64,000 nucleotides of DNA from contig WALW01000019.1 of assembly GCA_015522635.1 (NCBI GenBank), positions 124,001 through 188,000 of the forward strand, in the 5' to 3' direction. Under the pieces are notes generated by a model that saw nothing but the letters and a program-made list of their open reading frames with translations, searched no databases and was not told the origin of the DNA. Shown in pieces: positions 16,518 through 26,416 of this stretch. A program made the position numbers and the translations under genes. Numbering within the stretch: the first letter of the stretch is position 1; each line of letters begins with the position of its first letter. The DNA is from Candidatus Tiamatella incendiivivens (lineage in GTDB: Archaea; Thermoproteota; Thermoprotei_A; Sulfolobales; Acidilobaceae).

Positions 16518-19500
16518 TTAGAAGATGTATATAGCTGGCTTCATTGGTAACGTATCTTTTCTTTTGATGCCTATAGGATGTTCTCTCGATACAATTACTT
16601 CAGCCCCTGTCAGTTTCTCGATAACGTACCTTAAACTCTCTATAACCTTCTCCTCATCGAGGCTCCTTTCCATGATATAATCCTTAATTAGAGGAGGTAT
16701 ATTCTTTGCTACATCATAGAGTTTCATCGCTCTATTTGCCGCTTTTTTCCTATCCTTGGCGGTTGACGTTATTATTTTAATGAGTGCTTTAACCGGCTTT
16801 CCTTCATCTATAATATGAACAGCGAGTCTAAGCTCGTTAATCATATCCGGGTTTGATGGGAGAAGTACTATTCTTTCAGGTGACTTCTTGGCTACTTTCA
16901 CTATGCTTTTAATGTCATCTATAAGGCGTGAAATGTACTCCATGTAAACCTCAGCTTCAATGTCCCTTCCAGCTGGTTTAGGCCATGAGGCCAAACTTAC
17001 ATATCCCTTTCCTCCTATAACACTCCATAATTCCTCTGCAATATGTGGCACAGTAGGTTGAAGCATTCTTATCCAACTATCTACTACTTGTTTAACAACG
17101 TATCTTCTAACCAGATCATCCTTACGGTGTTCTGTTAGTCTTAGGTAGAAGGTTAGATCGTTTTCCATCACGTAGAACACAGTATTATACGCATCTCGCA
17201 GTTTGACGTTATCCATGGCTACTGTAGTTTTTTCGATATTATACGATAATCTGCTAAGCATCCATCTATCAACAATGTCTAGTTCAACTGGATCTATCTT
17301 CCCCGGTGAATTCTTGACGTATGATTCTAACTGTGATATTGTACTATATATTTTCTTCAATTGATCAGTTACACTAATCATCAGCTCCTCTGTGAAATTA
17401 GCGTCTTGGCCTATTTCACTAGTCATAGCTACTGCTGCTCTAGCAGCATCTACACCGTATACTTGTAGGATTACCCTCATAGGAATCACATTCCTGAGGC
17501 TTTTGCTCATTTTCAATCCTCTGATCAGCACAAAACCGTTTACTGTTATCTGATTAGGCCACTTTTCTTCTGGGAATATCCCAGCATGATTGTATATGAA
17601 GAATGTCAGGTGGTTTGGTATGAGGTCTTTTCCACTGTTCCTAGAGTCTAGAGGGTACCAATAGTCGAATTCATCCCTTAATGCTTCTATTAAATGAATA
17701 GAAATACTCGTGGATTTTGAAACAGTTTCAGGATCACCTTTTCCTAGGAAAATGTAATCCCACAGCTCTGGTTTTAGTTGACTAGGCTGAACCCCTCCTT
17801 TTCTCAGTTTATAGTTTATGGTATAGAATGCCATATATATTGTTGAGTCACTAAGGCTCTCGATTATCCAGCCTGGAGCCCAGGGAAGCTCCGTTCCTAA
17901 TCCACGGGTTCTTGCACAGGCTCTCTTATCAACCCATTCTATAGTATAGTTGAATTGGTTTCTATAGATCTCAGGTACTATAACCATCCTAGAAAAAAGT
18001 TTCCTCGCAAGCTCCTTCCATTCAGGGTTGCTATAGTCAAGGAACCACTGATTATCTAGTACCTTTACAACTATTTCGTTACCACAACGACAATAGACTG
18101 GTTTGTTTAGGATTTCATAGATTGATCCACCATATGGTGTTGACTTGAGAAGTTCAACTATATTCTCTCTCGCCTCGCTAACTGGTTTACTTGAAACGAA
18201 AGCATCTATGAACCCCTTATATAATTCTCCTTGAAGGCCATGGAGAAGTTCACCAGAGATTAATTCGGCAATATCCCTTCTCATTTTACCCTTAGAGAAT
18301 TCCGCTGAATATACTTGTTTAGTTGCTTGATCCAGTTTCTCTTTTTCTGTCTGAGTTTCCACTCCCAGTTTCTCGACAACATCGCGTGCCGGAACCTCAC
18401 TAAATCCTTCAATTTCGATTAGAGGTATAGGTTTTAGGGACTCTTTATTAACCCCTAGCTTATCGAGCAGCTTGTCAGATATTTCCTCTAGTGCTACGAA
18501 ATCAAAGGGAGCATGTGCTGGGACACTCATAACGACTCCTGTAGCCGTGTCAGAGTCCACGAATTCTGCTGGCAGTATTGGAACTTTTTTACCCGTTACC
18601 GGGTTCACTACTAATTTTCCAATGAATTTTTCTCCTTTTACTTTCTCAATGAGCTCTACTTTGTGGAGCTGGAATCCGAGCTTAAAGGCTGCTCTCTCAC
18701 TTATTATCCACTTTTCACCGTCTACGAGTGCTATCACATAGTTCTCCTTAGGATTTATCCATATGTTTGTTACTCCGAAAACTGTTTCCGGCCTCAGAGT
18801 AGCGGCGGGATAGTAGTAAGATTCATCGTAGAACTTAATCAGTACGAATTCCCCTATTTCCGGTTCAACATCCCCTTTAGTGTCATGCATTCCAACAGGC
18901 ATGTTGTGAACCGGACACCATCCCACTGGATGAGTGCCCTGTACGAGGAATCCTTTTTCCCTTAGTTTCATGAACTGCCATCTTACGAATGAACTAAATT
19001 CAGGATCTATGGTTGTGAATTCTCTCCTCCAATCAATACTGTATCCTGCTTCTTTCATTGTCATTTTACTAATTCCATGAAAGTATCTAGCCATGAATAA
19101 GGGATCACCGAGTTTTGGTAGTATATCATCTGGAACCCCATAGTCTTCCTTGAATAATCTAATTAAGCCTTTGTCTCCTTTGGATACGCTCTCAGCCATA
19201 GTAAGTACCGGAGTACCCGTGTAATGGAATGCCATTGGGAAAAGGACGTTGTATCCGCGCATTCTCTTGTAGCGTGCCATAACATCAGTGATCGTATAGA
19301 CTCTGAGGTGACCAATGTGTATCGGACCATTAGGATACGGGAAAGCCGCTGTTATGAAATACTTGGGTTTCAGAGGATCAGGCGCTGACTGGAATATTCT
19401 ATCTTTATCCCATTTCTCCTGCCATTTACTAGCAATTTCGTTTAGAAATCGGCTAAACGGTGATGAGGGCTCCTCTCTTATAATCATTCTAGGCTCAACA

Positions 19501-19526
19501 ATAGGCGTTCCCTCTGCCATTTCCAT
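16518..19526 (-). CDS. leuS: leucyl-tRNA synthetase
   Basis: Archaeal/eukaryotic-type leucyl-tRNA synthetase of 1002 residues, charging tRNA-Leu in the cytoplasm. The class I signature HIGH is at 70-73 (PIHIGHL) and the KMSKS loop (GLKMSKSLRN) is near residue 671. The CP1 editing domain is present (TLRPETVFGVTNIWINP, with SVPAHAPFDFVAL). The C-terminal region has the archaeal extension. ATG 19526 has only a short AGGG nearby; an in-frame ATG at 19520 has better spacing. An 8-bp inverted repeat lies in the leader. Confidence 0.96.
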   Translation of the reverse strand: MEMAEGTPIVEPRMIIREEPSSPFSRFLNEIASKWQEKWDKDRIFQSAPDPLKPKYFITAAFPYPNGPIHIGHLRVYTITDVMARYKRMRGYNVLFPMAFHYTGTPVLTMAESVSKGDKGLIRLFKEDYGVPDDILPKLGDPLFMARYFHGISKMTMKEAGYSIDWRREFTTIDPEFSSFVRWQFMKLREKGFLVQGTHPVGWCPVHNMPVGMHDTKGDVEPEIGEFVLIKFYDESYYYPAATLRPETVFGVTNIWINPKENYVIALVDGEKWIISERAAFKLGFQLHKVELIEKVKGEKFIGKLVVNPVTGKKVPILPAEFVDSDTATGVVMSVPAHAPFDFVALEEISDKLLDKLGVNKESLKPIPLIEIEGFSEVPARDVVEKLGVETQTEKEKLDQATKQVYSAEFSKGKMRRDIAELISGELLHGLQGELYKGFIDAFVSSKPVSEARENIVELLKSTPYGGSIYEILNKPVYCRCGNEIVVKVLDNQWFLDYSNPEWKELARKLFSRMVIVPEIYRNQFNYTIEWVDKRACARTRGLGTELPWAPGWIIESLSDSTIYMAFYTINYKLRKGGVQPSQLKPELWDYIFLGKGDPETVSKSTSISIHLIEALRDEFDYWYPLDSRNSGKDLIPNHLTFFIYNHAGIFPEEKWPNQITVNGFVLIRGLKMSKSLRNVIPMRVILQVYGVDAARAAVAMTSEIGQDANFTEELMISVTDQLKKIYSTISQLESYVKNSPGKIDPVELDIVDRWMLSRLSYNIEKTTVAMDNVKLRDAYNTVFYVMENDLTFYLRLTEHRKDDLVRRYVVKQVVDSWIRMLQPTVPHIAEELWSVIGGKGYVSLASWPKPAGRDIEAEVYMEYISRLIDDIKSIVKVAKKSPERIVLLPSNPDMINELRLAVHIIDEGKPVKALIKIITSTAKDRKKAANRAMKLYDVAKNIPPLIKDYIMERSLDEEKVIESLRYVIEKLTGAEVIVSREHPIGIKRKDTLPMKPAIYIF

Positions 19527-19532
19527 ATACCC

Positions 19533-19551
19533 TATTAGGCTTTGCCTAATA
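19533..19551. promoter_or_regulatory. inverted repeat at the leuS transcription start region
   Basis: TATTAGGC (19533-19540) and GCCTAATA (19544-19551) form a perfect 8-bp inverted repeat with a TTT spacer. On the minus strand an AT-rich TATA-like element (TTATTATATTC, centre about 19566) would place transcription initiation near 19540, inside the repeat. It could be an operator or a leader hairpin just upstream of the leuS start. A functional role is inferred. Confidence 0.4.
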
Positions 19552-19678
19552 AGGATTACTGAATATAATAATTATTAGCAGTTGAAAAAGGGAGTATTCG
19601 GCAATTTGCAGTCTATATACGTAATCTGTAAAAGAATATACTGATTTAACCACCTGGAGCATAGAGGCGGTTCATGGG

Positions 19679-22306
19679 TTGGCGATAAAGAAGTTAAGCA
19701 GGATTCCTAGAGACGAAGAGGTTTATAGATTATTGATAGAACCTATAGCCTTATGGTTTAGAGATAAGTACAGAAGCTTTACCCTGCCTCAGAGAGGTGC
19801 AATCCCCCTCATTAAAAAAGATAGGAATGTCCTAGTCTCCAGTCCCACTGGGACTGGTAAAACACTAGCCTCATTCCTCGGTGTTATAGACAAGTTATAT
19901 AGGATCGGGTTAAGTGAGGGTTTACAAGACAGGGTTTACACTATTTACATTTCTCCATTAAGAGCACTGAACAACGATATGAAAAGGAACCTACTTGAGC
20001 CTTTAGACGCGATCAGTAAGACCGCTAAGGAACTCGGAGTTAACCTCCCTGAGATCAGGGTTGCAGTTAGAACTAGTGATACAAGCCCATATGAGAAACA
20101 GAAGATGACTAAGAATCCTCCTCATATTCTTATAACAACACCGGAGAGCTTCTCTATTAGTATATTAGCACCAAAATTCAGGGAGAACTTAAGGCATGCT
20201 AGATGGGTTATCATTGATGAGATCCATGAGCTTGCTGCTTCAAAACGCGGTAGTCATTTAATGGTATCTATCGAGAGGTTGGAAAAATTCATCGGTAAAC
20301 CTTTACAAAGGATAGGGATGAGTGCAACTATAGCCCCCTTGGAAGAGGTTGCAGAGTTCCTTATCGGATATAACGATAACGGTAAGCCTCGTGACGGGTG
20401 GATAATCGATGCTAGATTCGCTAAGCCTATAGATATAAGAGTATTGAGCCCAGTAAAAGACCTGATACGCACTCCTACTGATGAGGTCAATGAGAGCATC
20501 TATAGAACTCTAGCAAGGATAACAAGAAAATACAGAACTACACTCGTGTTCACCAATACTAGGAGTGCCACTGAAAGAGTAGTCTATAAGTTAAGGAGAC
20601 TCTTGGCAGACATGGGTATAACAGATATAGACAAGATAGAAGCCCACCACTCAAGCCTTGGTCGTGGTCTTCGATTAGAGGTGGAGGAGAAACTAAAGAG
20701 AGGCGAATTAAAGGTCGTAGTCAGCTCTACCAGCCTAGAGTTAGGAATAGATATAGGATATATCGATATTGTAGTACTATTGAGTAGCCCTAAGAGCGTG
20801 AGCAGGCTGCTACAACGAATAGGACGAGCGGGACACCATATTAGGCAAATCAGCAGAGGAAGGCTTATTGTCGTAGATAGAGATGACTTAGTTGAATGTA
20901 CAGTGCTAGCTAAGGCTGCTATGGAGAAGAAGATAGATAAAGTGAAAATACCTAGGAATCCTCTCGATGTTCTAGCTCAGCAGATAGTTGCTATGAGTAT
21001 TGAAGACAGATGGAGAATCGATGACGCGTATAAGCTTGTCAGGAGGTCTTACCCGTTTAAGGATTTAGATTTCGATAAGTTCATGAGCGTTGTTAGGTAC
21101 CTTGCAGGTATGTATGGAGAGGAGGTTGAGAAGCACCGGGTATATAGGAAAATTTGGTTTGACGAAGATGAAGGCATTTTTGGTAGGAAAAGAGGTAGTA
21201 GAATGATATTCTACTTAAACAGTGGAACTATACCTGATGAATCACATGTTAAGGTATTCACACTTGACGGTAGATATGTTGGAAACTTGGAAGAAGCGTT
21301 TGTACAAATACTGAATCCGAGAGATATATTTGTACTAGGAGGCAGAACCTACGAGTTCATTAAAACTGAAGGCATGAGAGCCTATGTGAGAAAAGTGGAA
21401 GGTAGGCGGCCAACTGTACCTAGCTGGTTCTCCGAGATGCTTCCCCTAGCTTTCGACTCTGCTCTCGAAGTAGGGAAATTCAGGCGATTTGCAGCCGATC
21501 TGATATCTAGTAAACCGCGGGATGAGGTAATTGACTGGTTGAGGAGAAAATACAGGCTAAGTAGGTCTGCTGCAATAAATATATACAAGTATATTTGGGA
21601 GCAGTTTAAATATACTGGCGGCCTAGTCCCGGGTAACGATCTTGTCCTAATAGAGGATTGGGTGGATTCTGGTGAGGAGAATATTATTTTCCACACCTTA
21701 TTCGGTAGAAGAACCAATGATGCTCTTAGTAGAGCGTATGCTTACATAATAGCTGAAGAGACCTCTTACCCTGTAAGAATAACCGTAAGCGATAATGGAT
21801 TTATGCTTACAACTCCCGTGACCGGTATTGTTGATTTATACAACCTCCCTTACCGTGTCACACCTGATAGTATTGAGGGAATACTGAGGAAGGCCGTCAA
21901 GAGTACAGAAATGATGAGGAGGATATTCAGACACGTAGCACAGAGGAGTTTCATGATATTAAAGAGGTATAAAGGTAGGGAGAAGAGCCCTCATAGGATG
22001 CAGCTGAATGCACAAACACTTCTAAGAGTGGTGGGAGAAATGGATGGGTTCCCCGTACTTGAGGAAACTTATAGGGAAGTATTCCAGGATCATATGGATT
22101 TAGACTCAGCAAGAAAGGTTCTTGAATGTATTCACAACGGTGAAATCGAGATAAAATTCTTTGAAGCTCAATATGCTCCTTCGCCATTTGCCCACCACTT
22201 AGTAGTCCAAGGCTATAGTGATGTGGTATTGATGGAAGATAGAAGAAAACTATTGATGAAACTACATGAACTGGTGATTAGAAGTTTAGAAAGATCAACC
22301 GCCTAA
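19679..22306 (+). CDS. lhr: Lhr-family superfamily 2 helicase
   Basis: An 875-residue ATP-dependent helicase of the Lhr (large helicase-related) group. Motif I SSPTGTGKTL lies near residues 53-62, motif II DEIH near 179-182, motif III GMSAT near 216, and motif VI QRIGRAGHH near 379. After the two RecA domains come the winged-helix and Lhr-specific regions. Lhr proteins unwind DNA and RNA:DNA hybrids and are linked to replication-coupled repair. The length suits archaeal Lhr. The start is TTG 19679 with GAGGCGG upstream. No other repair gene is adjacent. Confidence 0.92.
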   Translation: MAIKKLSRIPRDEEVYRLLIEPIALWFRDKYRSFTLPQRGAIPLIKKDRNVLVSSPTGTGKTLASFLGVIDKLYRIGLSEGLQDRVYTIYISPLRALNNDMKRNLLEPLDAISKTAKELGVNLPEIRVAVRTSDTSPYEKQKMTKNPPHILITTPESFSISILAPKFRENLRHARWVIIDEIHELAASKRGSHLMVSIERLEKFIGKPLQRIGMSATIAPLEEVAEFLIGYNDNGKPRDGWIIDARFAKPIDIRVLSPVKDLIRTPTDEVNESIYRTLARITRKYRTTLVFTNTRSATERVVYKLRRLLADMGITDIDKIEAHHSSLGRGLRLEVEEKLKRGELKVVVSSTSLELGIDIGYIDIVVLLSSPKSVSRLLQRIGRAGHHIRQISRGRLIVVDRDDLVECTVLAKAAMEKKIDKVKIPRNPLDVLAQQIVAMSIEDRWRIDDAYKLVRRSYPFKDLDFDKFMSVVRYLAGMYGEEVEKHRVYRKIWFDEDEGIFGRKRGSRMIFYLNSGTIPDESHVKVFTLDGRYVGNLEEAFVQILNPRDIFVLGGRTYEFIKTEGMRAYVRKVEGRRPTVPSWFSEMLPLAFDSALEVGKFRRFAADLISSKPRDEVIDWLRRKYRLSRSAAINIYKYIWEQFKYTGGLVPGNDLVLIEDWVDSGEENIIFHTLFGRRTNDALSRAYAYIIAEETSYPVRITVSDNGFMLTTPVTGIVDLYNLPYRVTPDSIEGILRKAVKSTEMMRRIFRHVAQRSFMILKRYKGREKSPHRMQLNAQTLLRVVGEMDGFPVLEETYREVFQDHMDLDSARKVLECIHNGEIEIKFFEAQYAPSPFAHHLVVQGYSDVVLMEDRRKLLMKLHELVIRSLERSTA

Positions 22307-22369
22307 CAGATAAAACCTCCTATTACCCTCATATTTTAACATAGTATATCTCCTGTAGGTGTATTCGTA

Positions 22370-23530
22370 TTGCCTGAAGCAGTTTTACCTAGAAGAATAA
22401 TTTTCGATGAAAACGTCGGTGATTCACTTACTAGCCTCTTATCCGTAATCGGGTCATCAAAAGCTTTAGTGATAACCGATAAAACTCTCAGAGAATTAGG
22501 CTTAGTTGACAAGATTTTGTCAACACTTGAAAACTCGGAAGTTCCCTTCAAATTATTTGATAAGGTACCTCCTGAACCTCCGATATCTATAGCTGGTGAA
22601 ATAGCTGATGCAGCAAGAGAATTTAATCCTGACACCTTCATCGCGGTGGGCGGAGGCAGCGTTATTGACGCTGCTAAAGCAGGATTAGTTAAGTATGTAA
22701 GGCCGGATTACGATGTACGTGATATTAGCCCCTTCGAAGTAATAGGGCTGGAAGCAAGGAAACCTGTTTTAATAACTATTCCAACAACGAGTGGGACGGG
22801 AAGCGATGCTACACTTGGAGTAGTTCTTACAGATAATGTTGAAGGAGATAGGATAAAGATAGCACTAGGATCCCCAGAGGTGGTTCCATTTGCAACTATC
22901 CTTGACCCGGATATGGTGAAGGCTTTACCGAGTAAGCTAAGAATAGCAACAGGGATTGACGCCCTTTCACATGCCATGGAAGCCTACATTTCGAATCAAG
23001 CAAACCCGCTCTCTGACGCATTAGCGGAGAAAGCGGTTACATTAATCTTCCAGTACCTCTCGAATGCAGTAAGTGGGGATGAGGAGGCAATCAGTAAGAT
23101 GCATATAGCCGCTACGTTAGCTGGTGCAGCTTTTTCGAACAGCGGGTTAGGAATGGCACATGCTATTGCACACCCGCTTGGTAGCATATTAGGAACACAT
23201 CACGGCTTGACTGTAGGAGTAGTTCTACCCTATGTTATGGAGTATAATATAAAGCATAGCGAAGAAGTAGCTTCCAAATATAAGAAGCTAGCTAGAATCA
23301 TTGGTGAACATACGGATAGGGAGATCAAGGATATCGTCTCAGCTGTCATAGAATTCTATGAAACCCTGCGCTTCCCCTTAAAGTTCAGGGATGTAGGTAT
23401 TAGTAAAGAGAAATATTCAGAGGCAATAGAGAAACTTCCATTTCTAGCATTACAAGATGCGGATATAGCCTTCGCACCCGTAGTCCCTTCGCCTGAAGAA
23501 ATAAAGTCTCTTGTAGAGAACATGTATTAA
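22370..23530 (+). CDS. iron-containing alcohol dehydrogenase
   Basis: A group III (iron-dependent) alcohol dehydrogenase of 386 residues. The NAD(P)-binding loop VGGGSVIDAAKAGL, the substrate-side TIPTTSGTGSDAT, and the metal-ligand regions GIDALSHAMEAY, GMAHAIAHPLG and GTHHGLTVGVVLP are all present, giving Asp and three His ligands. It would interconvert an alcohol and an aldehyde or ketone with NAD(P)H; the substrate is unknown. TTG 22370 follows an AGGTG motif with rather long spacing. The SCP2 gene follows 34 bases later and may be co-transcribed. Confidence 0.9.
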   Translation: MPEAVLPRRIIFDENVGDSLTSLLSVIGSSKALVITDKTLRELGLVDKILSTLENSEVPFKLFDKVPPEPPISIAGEIADAAREFNPDTFIAVGGGSVIDAAKAGLVKYVRPDYDVRDISPFEVIGLEARKPVLITIPTTSGTGSDATLGVVLTDNVEGDRIKIALGSPEVVPFATILDPDMVKALPSKLRIATGIDALSHAMEAYISNQANPLSDALAEKAVTLIFQYLSNAVSGDEEAISKMHIAATLAGAAFSNSGLGMAHAIAHPLGSILGTHHGLTVGVVLPYVMEYNIKHSEEVASKYKKLARIIGEHTDREIKDIVSAVIEFYETLRFPLKFRDVGISKEKYSEAIEKLPFLALQDADIAFAPVVPSPEEIKSLVENMY

Positions 23531-23564
23531 ACAACAATTCTAAATACAATGGAAGTGATCGAGT

Positions 23565-24002
23565 GTGGAGGAAAAATTCATTCCAACACCAGAATGGGCT
23601 GAACTCTTCTGCAAAGCACTAAACGAGCTTGACGGATACAAGAAAAGCGGGAAGGGTTGGGTATGGCCTATACTTTTCAAAGCCAAAGACCTACCCGAGG
23701 ATATTAGGGAAATCTATAATAGCGAGACTATAGGCTGGAAACTAGACCTCTATAATGGAACCTGCCGTGGAATGGAATGGTATAATGATGCCAGCCAAGC
23801 TGAGGCGGAATACGTAATAACAGCCGCATACAAGGATTGGGTTAGCATTCTAGAGGGCAAGTTGAACCCAACTACTGCATTGATGAGGAGGAAACTAAAG
23901 ATAGAGAAAGGCAGTTATGCAACTGTTTTAAGGTACCCGATAGCTGCTCTCTACCTAGTTAAAGCGGCTAAAATTGCATGGGAGAAAACTAGGGAAAAGT
24001 AG
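23565..24002 (+). CDS. SCP2 sterol-binding-like domain protein
   Basis: A 145-residue protein resembling the SCP2 fold. Visible elements are WPILFKAKDLPEDIREIYN, then GWKLDLYNGTCRGMEWYND, EAEYVITAAYKDWVSILEGK and NPTTALMRRKLKIEKG, which match the hydrophobic-pocket and C-terminal helix regions. Such proteins bind lipids or acyl-CoA; in this fatty-acid/CoA-related neighbourhood that is plausible but inferred. GTG start at 23565. The last 14 bases overlap the 3-prime end of the convergent flavoprotein gene. Confidence 0.8.
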   Translation: MEEKFIPTPEWAELFCKALNELDGYKKSGKGWVWPILFKAKDLPEDIREIYNSETIGWKLDLYNGTCRGMEWYNDASQAEAEYVITAAYKDWVSILEGKLNPTTALMRRKLKIEKGSYATVLRYPIAALYLVKAAKIAWEKTREK

Positions 24003-25041
24003 CAAGCCTAATAATAATATCTGCTATTAGGGGAGAAGCTGTAAAACCAGGGCTATCTATTCCCGCAGTCACGATTATTCTTCCTTTTTTATCTATGTAA
24101 AAATCATCTTTTGAGAGGTTCTTAGATCTCGTACCGGCATCAGCACTAAGTATTTTTGGTGTATCAGGTAACAGTTTGCTGTACAAGTCGATCGTACTGA
24201 ATACCTCTTCAGTGGAGACTTTAGTATCCCACGGGTCTTGAGTCTCTATAAATGATGGGCCTAGTAGGACACGGCCGTCAGGCAAGGGTATTATACCTCC
24301 TCCCTTTGTTTCCTTTGACCTTGCCCTGGAAACCAACGGAGCTATAATAGAGTTACAATCGAATTTAACGTAAACCATGACTCCTTTATAGTAACCTATC
24401 TTAGGTATTTTCCCTTGAACAAGATTAACAACACCAGGGCCAGCTGCTATTACTACCTTATCATAGCACTCACTTCCATTAATATGGTTAATACACACCT
24501 TCTGGTTATGCTCCCTTATAGATTCAACCTTTGCGGAATAAATTATACTCCCACCTTTCTCCAATATACCTTTAGCTAACGCCTTTAGAACTTCTTTAGG
24601 TATAACAGTTCCATAGCCTTCCACTTTCACTCCACCAATAACGTCAGAAGAGATTTCAGGGCAACTACTTACCACTTCGTCTCTATTCGCCAATGACGCT
24701 TTGTAACCCACAAGCTTTAGGAGTGAGGCTGCAAAAACTCCTAGAAATCTTTCCTTTCTACTCGTATATACAAGGTATAAAGGCATTCTAAGGATCCTGA
24801 ATCCTAACTCTGCTGCTAATCCATCATACAGAGGATTCGCCTTCTTTGCTAGCCTAGCTTTCCTATTTATGAAAGGTGGTTGCAGAACATGTAAAACCCC
24901 AGCAGTGTGTCCGCTTGCACCAAAACCCAGTTCAGCTGCCTGCTCGTAAACAGTGACTTCAATTCCTTCTGATACAGCTCTGTATGCTGCCTGAAGACCA
25001 ACTACTCCAGCTCCTATGATTGCTATTCTCAATTCATTCAT
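23989..25041 (-). CDS. DAO-family FAD-dependent oxidoreductase (GlpA/D-like)
   Basis: A 350-residue FAD oxidoreductase of the DAO superfamily. It has the Rossmann fingerprint IAIIGAGVVGLQAAYRAVSEG, GFGASGHTAGVLHVLQPP, a VVIAAGPG strand, GRVLLGPSFIETQDP and a C-terminal VTAGIDSPGFTASPLIAD. The overall pattern resembles glycerol-3-phosphate or 2-hydroxyacid dehydrogenases (GlpA/LhgO-like). It is the last gene of a four-gene operon, overlapping the AGPS-like gene by 8 bases, with an Fe-S protein and an FGGY kinase upstream. A role oxidising a phosphorylated polyol is inferred. Confidence 0.82.
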   Translation of the reverse strand: MNELRIAIIGAGVVGLQAAYRAVSEGIEVTVYEQAAELGFGASGHTAGVLHVLQPPFINRKARLAKKANPLYDGLAAELGFRILRMPLYLVYTSRKERFLGVFAASLLKLVGYKASLANRDEVVSSCPEISSDVIGGVKVEGYGTVIPKEVLKALAKGILEKGGSIIYSAKVESIREHNQKVCINHINGSECYDKVVIAAGPGVVNLVQGKIPKIGYYKGVMVYVKFDCNSIIAPLVSRARSKETKGGGIIPLPDGRVLLGPSFIETQDPWDTKVSTEEVFSTIDLYSKLLPDTPKILSADAGTRSKNLSKDDFYIDKKGRIIVTAGIDSPGFTASPLIADIIIRLATFP

Positions 25042-26416
25042 GCCTCAACAAGTCATTCCTTAGAATATTCGAAGGATCAACAGCTTTCTTGATTTCATTC
25101 AAGAATCGAATACCACGTTCACCATATTCTAGTTTTAAATATTTTACTCTCATCCTACCCACTCCATGATGATGTGAGATACTACCATTATGCCTAGATG
25201 TTTCATTCATCAACGTGTCCCATATCCTCATATAGACATCATCGAGTCTTTCAAGAGAATAGGCTACCGTGTAATATAGGGCTACTCCGCTTTGATAGAA
25301 ATGGCTCGCGTGAACACCTATGAAATATAATCCATCTATAGATTCTAGCTTTTGGATGCTATCGGAATACAGAAAATATACCCATCCCCATGGGACTGAG
25401 ACCTCTATAGTTTCGAACCCCATTCCTAACTCATAGATCTTCCATAGATCTTCTATTACATTAAATCTTTTATCAAGCCATTTTTCAGCATAATAGCCAC
25501 CTGAGTGTACATCTTTTCCTACCAGCTTCTCAAGCTCCTCGATCCTAGCTCTCACAAGTCTACAAGAACCCTCAACCACACCGATGGAAACGCTTCCCTC
25601 CTCCCCGAAATGTAATAAGGACTCGCGCCTATCATATATTCTAAAAAGATCCGGAGAGAGCCTCTTGCCAACAATTATTCTAGCTTTCTCTAAAGCGTCT
25701 CCAAACGATTTATCTTGCCATCCGACCTTCTCAGAGCATTCCGGTAACTCGTAGGTGGATAAATACACCCGGGTCACTATCCCGTAGAGCCCCTCATTTC
25801 CTATGAATAAGTGGTCTAGCGGGAGGAGGAGGCTCCTACGCGGTGCAGGTTTAATCTCTAGCTTTCCGATCCTTGGAACAATAATGTTTAAACCTAAAAC
25901 CATATTTTCTATTCCACCGTAACCTGTTGAGTACTGACCTATACTCCTAGTGGAGACAAGGCCTCCCAGCATAGCCTCCGGATAAGACTGTGGGAAATGC
26001 CTTAGCGTTCTACCTCGCCTTTGAAGCCACTCTTCTAGTAATCTGAGATAAACTCCCGCTCCAACATCAACTATTCCTGCTTTTTCATCATACCATTTAA
26101 TCCAGTTTAACCGTGAAAGATCGATTACAACCCATCCACTATCAGGTACTGCTCCTCCCAGAACACCGGATCCTCCACTATATGGTACTACCACTATATG
26201 GTTTTCATTTGCAAATCTAAGTATTTCGACGACTTCTTCCTCTGACCCCGGGAGAACGACTGCTACAGGAGCACTATGATCCGAACCCTTCAATTCTCTA
26301 TAAACTAGTAAAGGCCAATAATCCCTTGAATACGGGTAAATTTCCCAGCTACCTGTTAAAACCCAGCGATCTCCTAGCAATCTTCGAGACTGAGTTATAA
26401 ACCTCTCCACACTCAT
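25034..26416 (-). CDS. FAD-linked oxidase with the AGPS HHH motif
   Basis: A 460-residue flavoprotein of the vanillyl-alcohol oxidase/PCMH family. The FAD-binding loop reads VVPYSGGSGVLGG, followed by GGLVSTRSIGQYSTGYGGIE and an FIGNEGLYGIVTRV segment. Near the C-terminus is SISHHHGVGRMR with three adjacent histidines (415-417). This HHH motif is a hallmark of alkyldihydroxyacetonephosphate synthase, the ether-lipid enzyme of eukaryotes, where the histidines are needed for catalysis. Relatives also include D-lactate and glycolate dehydrogenases, so the activity is not settled. It sits between an Fe-S protein (1-base overlap) and a DAO flavoprotein (8-base overlap). Confidence 0.8.
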   Translation of the reverse strand: MSVERFITQSRRLLGDRWVLTGSWEIYPYSRDYWPLLVYRELKGSDHSAPVAVVLPGSEEEVVEILRFANENHIVVVPYSGGSGVLGGAVPDSGWVVIDLSRLNWIKWYDEKAGIVDVGAGVYLRLLEEWLQRRGRTLRHFPQSYPEAMLGGLVSTRSIGQYSTGYGGIENMVLGLNIIVPRIGKLEIKPAPRRSLLLPLDHLFIGNEGLYGIVTRVYLSTYELPECSEKVGWQDKSFGDALEKARIIVGKRLSPDLFRIYDRRESLLHFGEEGSVSIGVVEGSCRLVRARIEELEKLVGKDVHSGGYYAEKWLDKRFNVIEDLWKIYELGMGFETIEVSVPWGWVYFLYSDSIQKLESIDGLYFIGVHASHFYQSGVALYYTVAYSLERLDDVYMRIWDTLMNETSRHNGSISHHHGVGRMRVKYLKLEYGERGIRFLNEIKKAVDPSNILRNDLLRHE

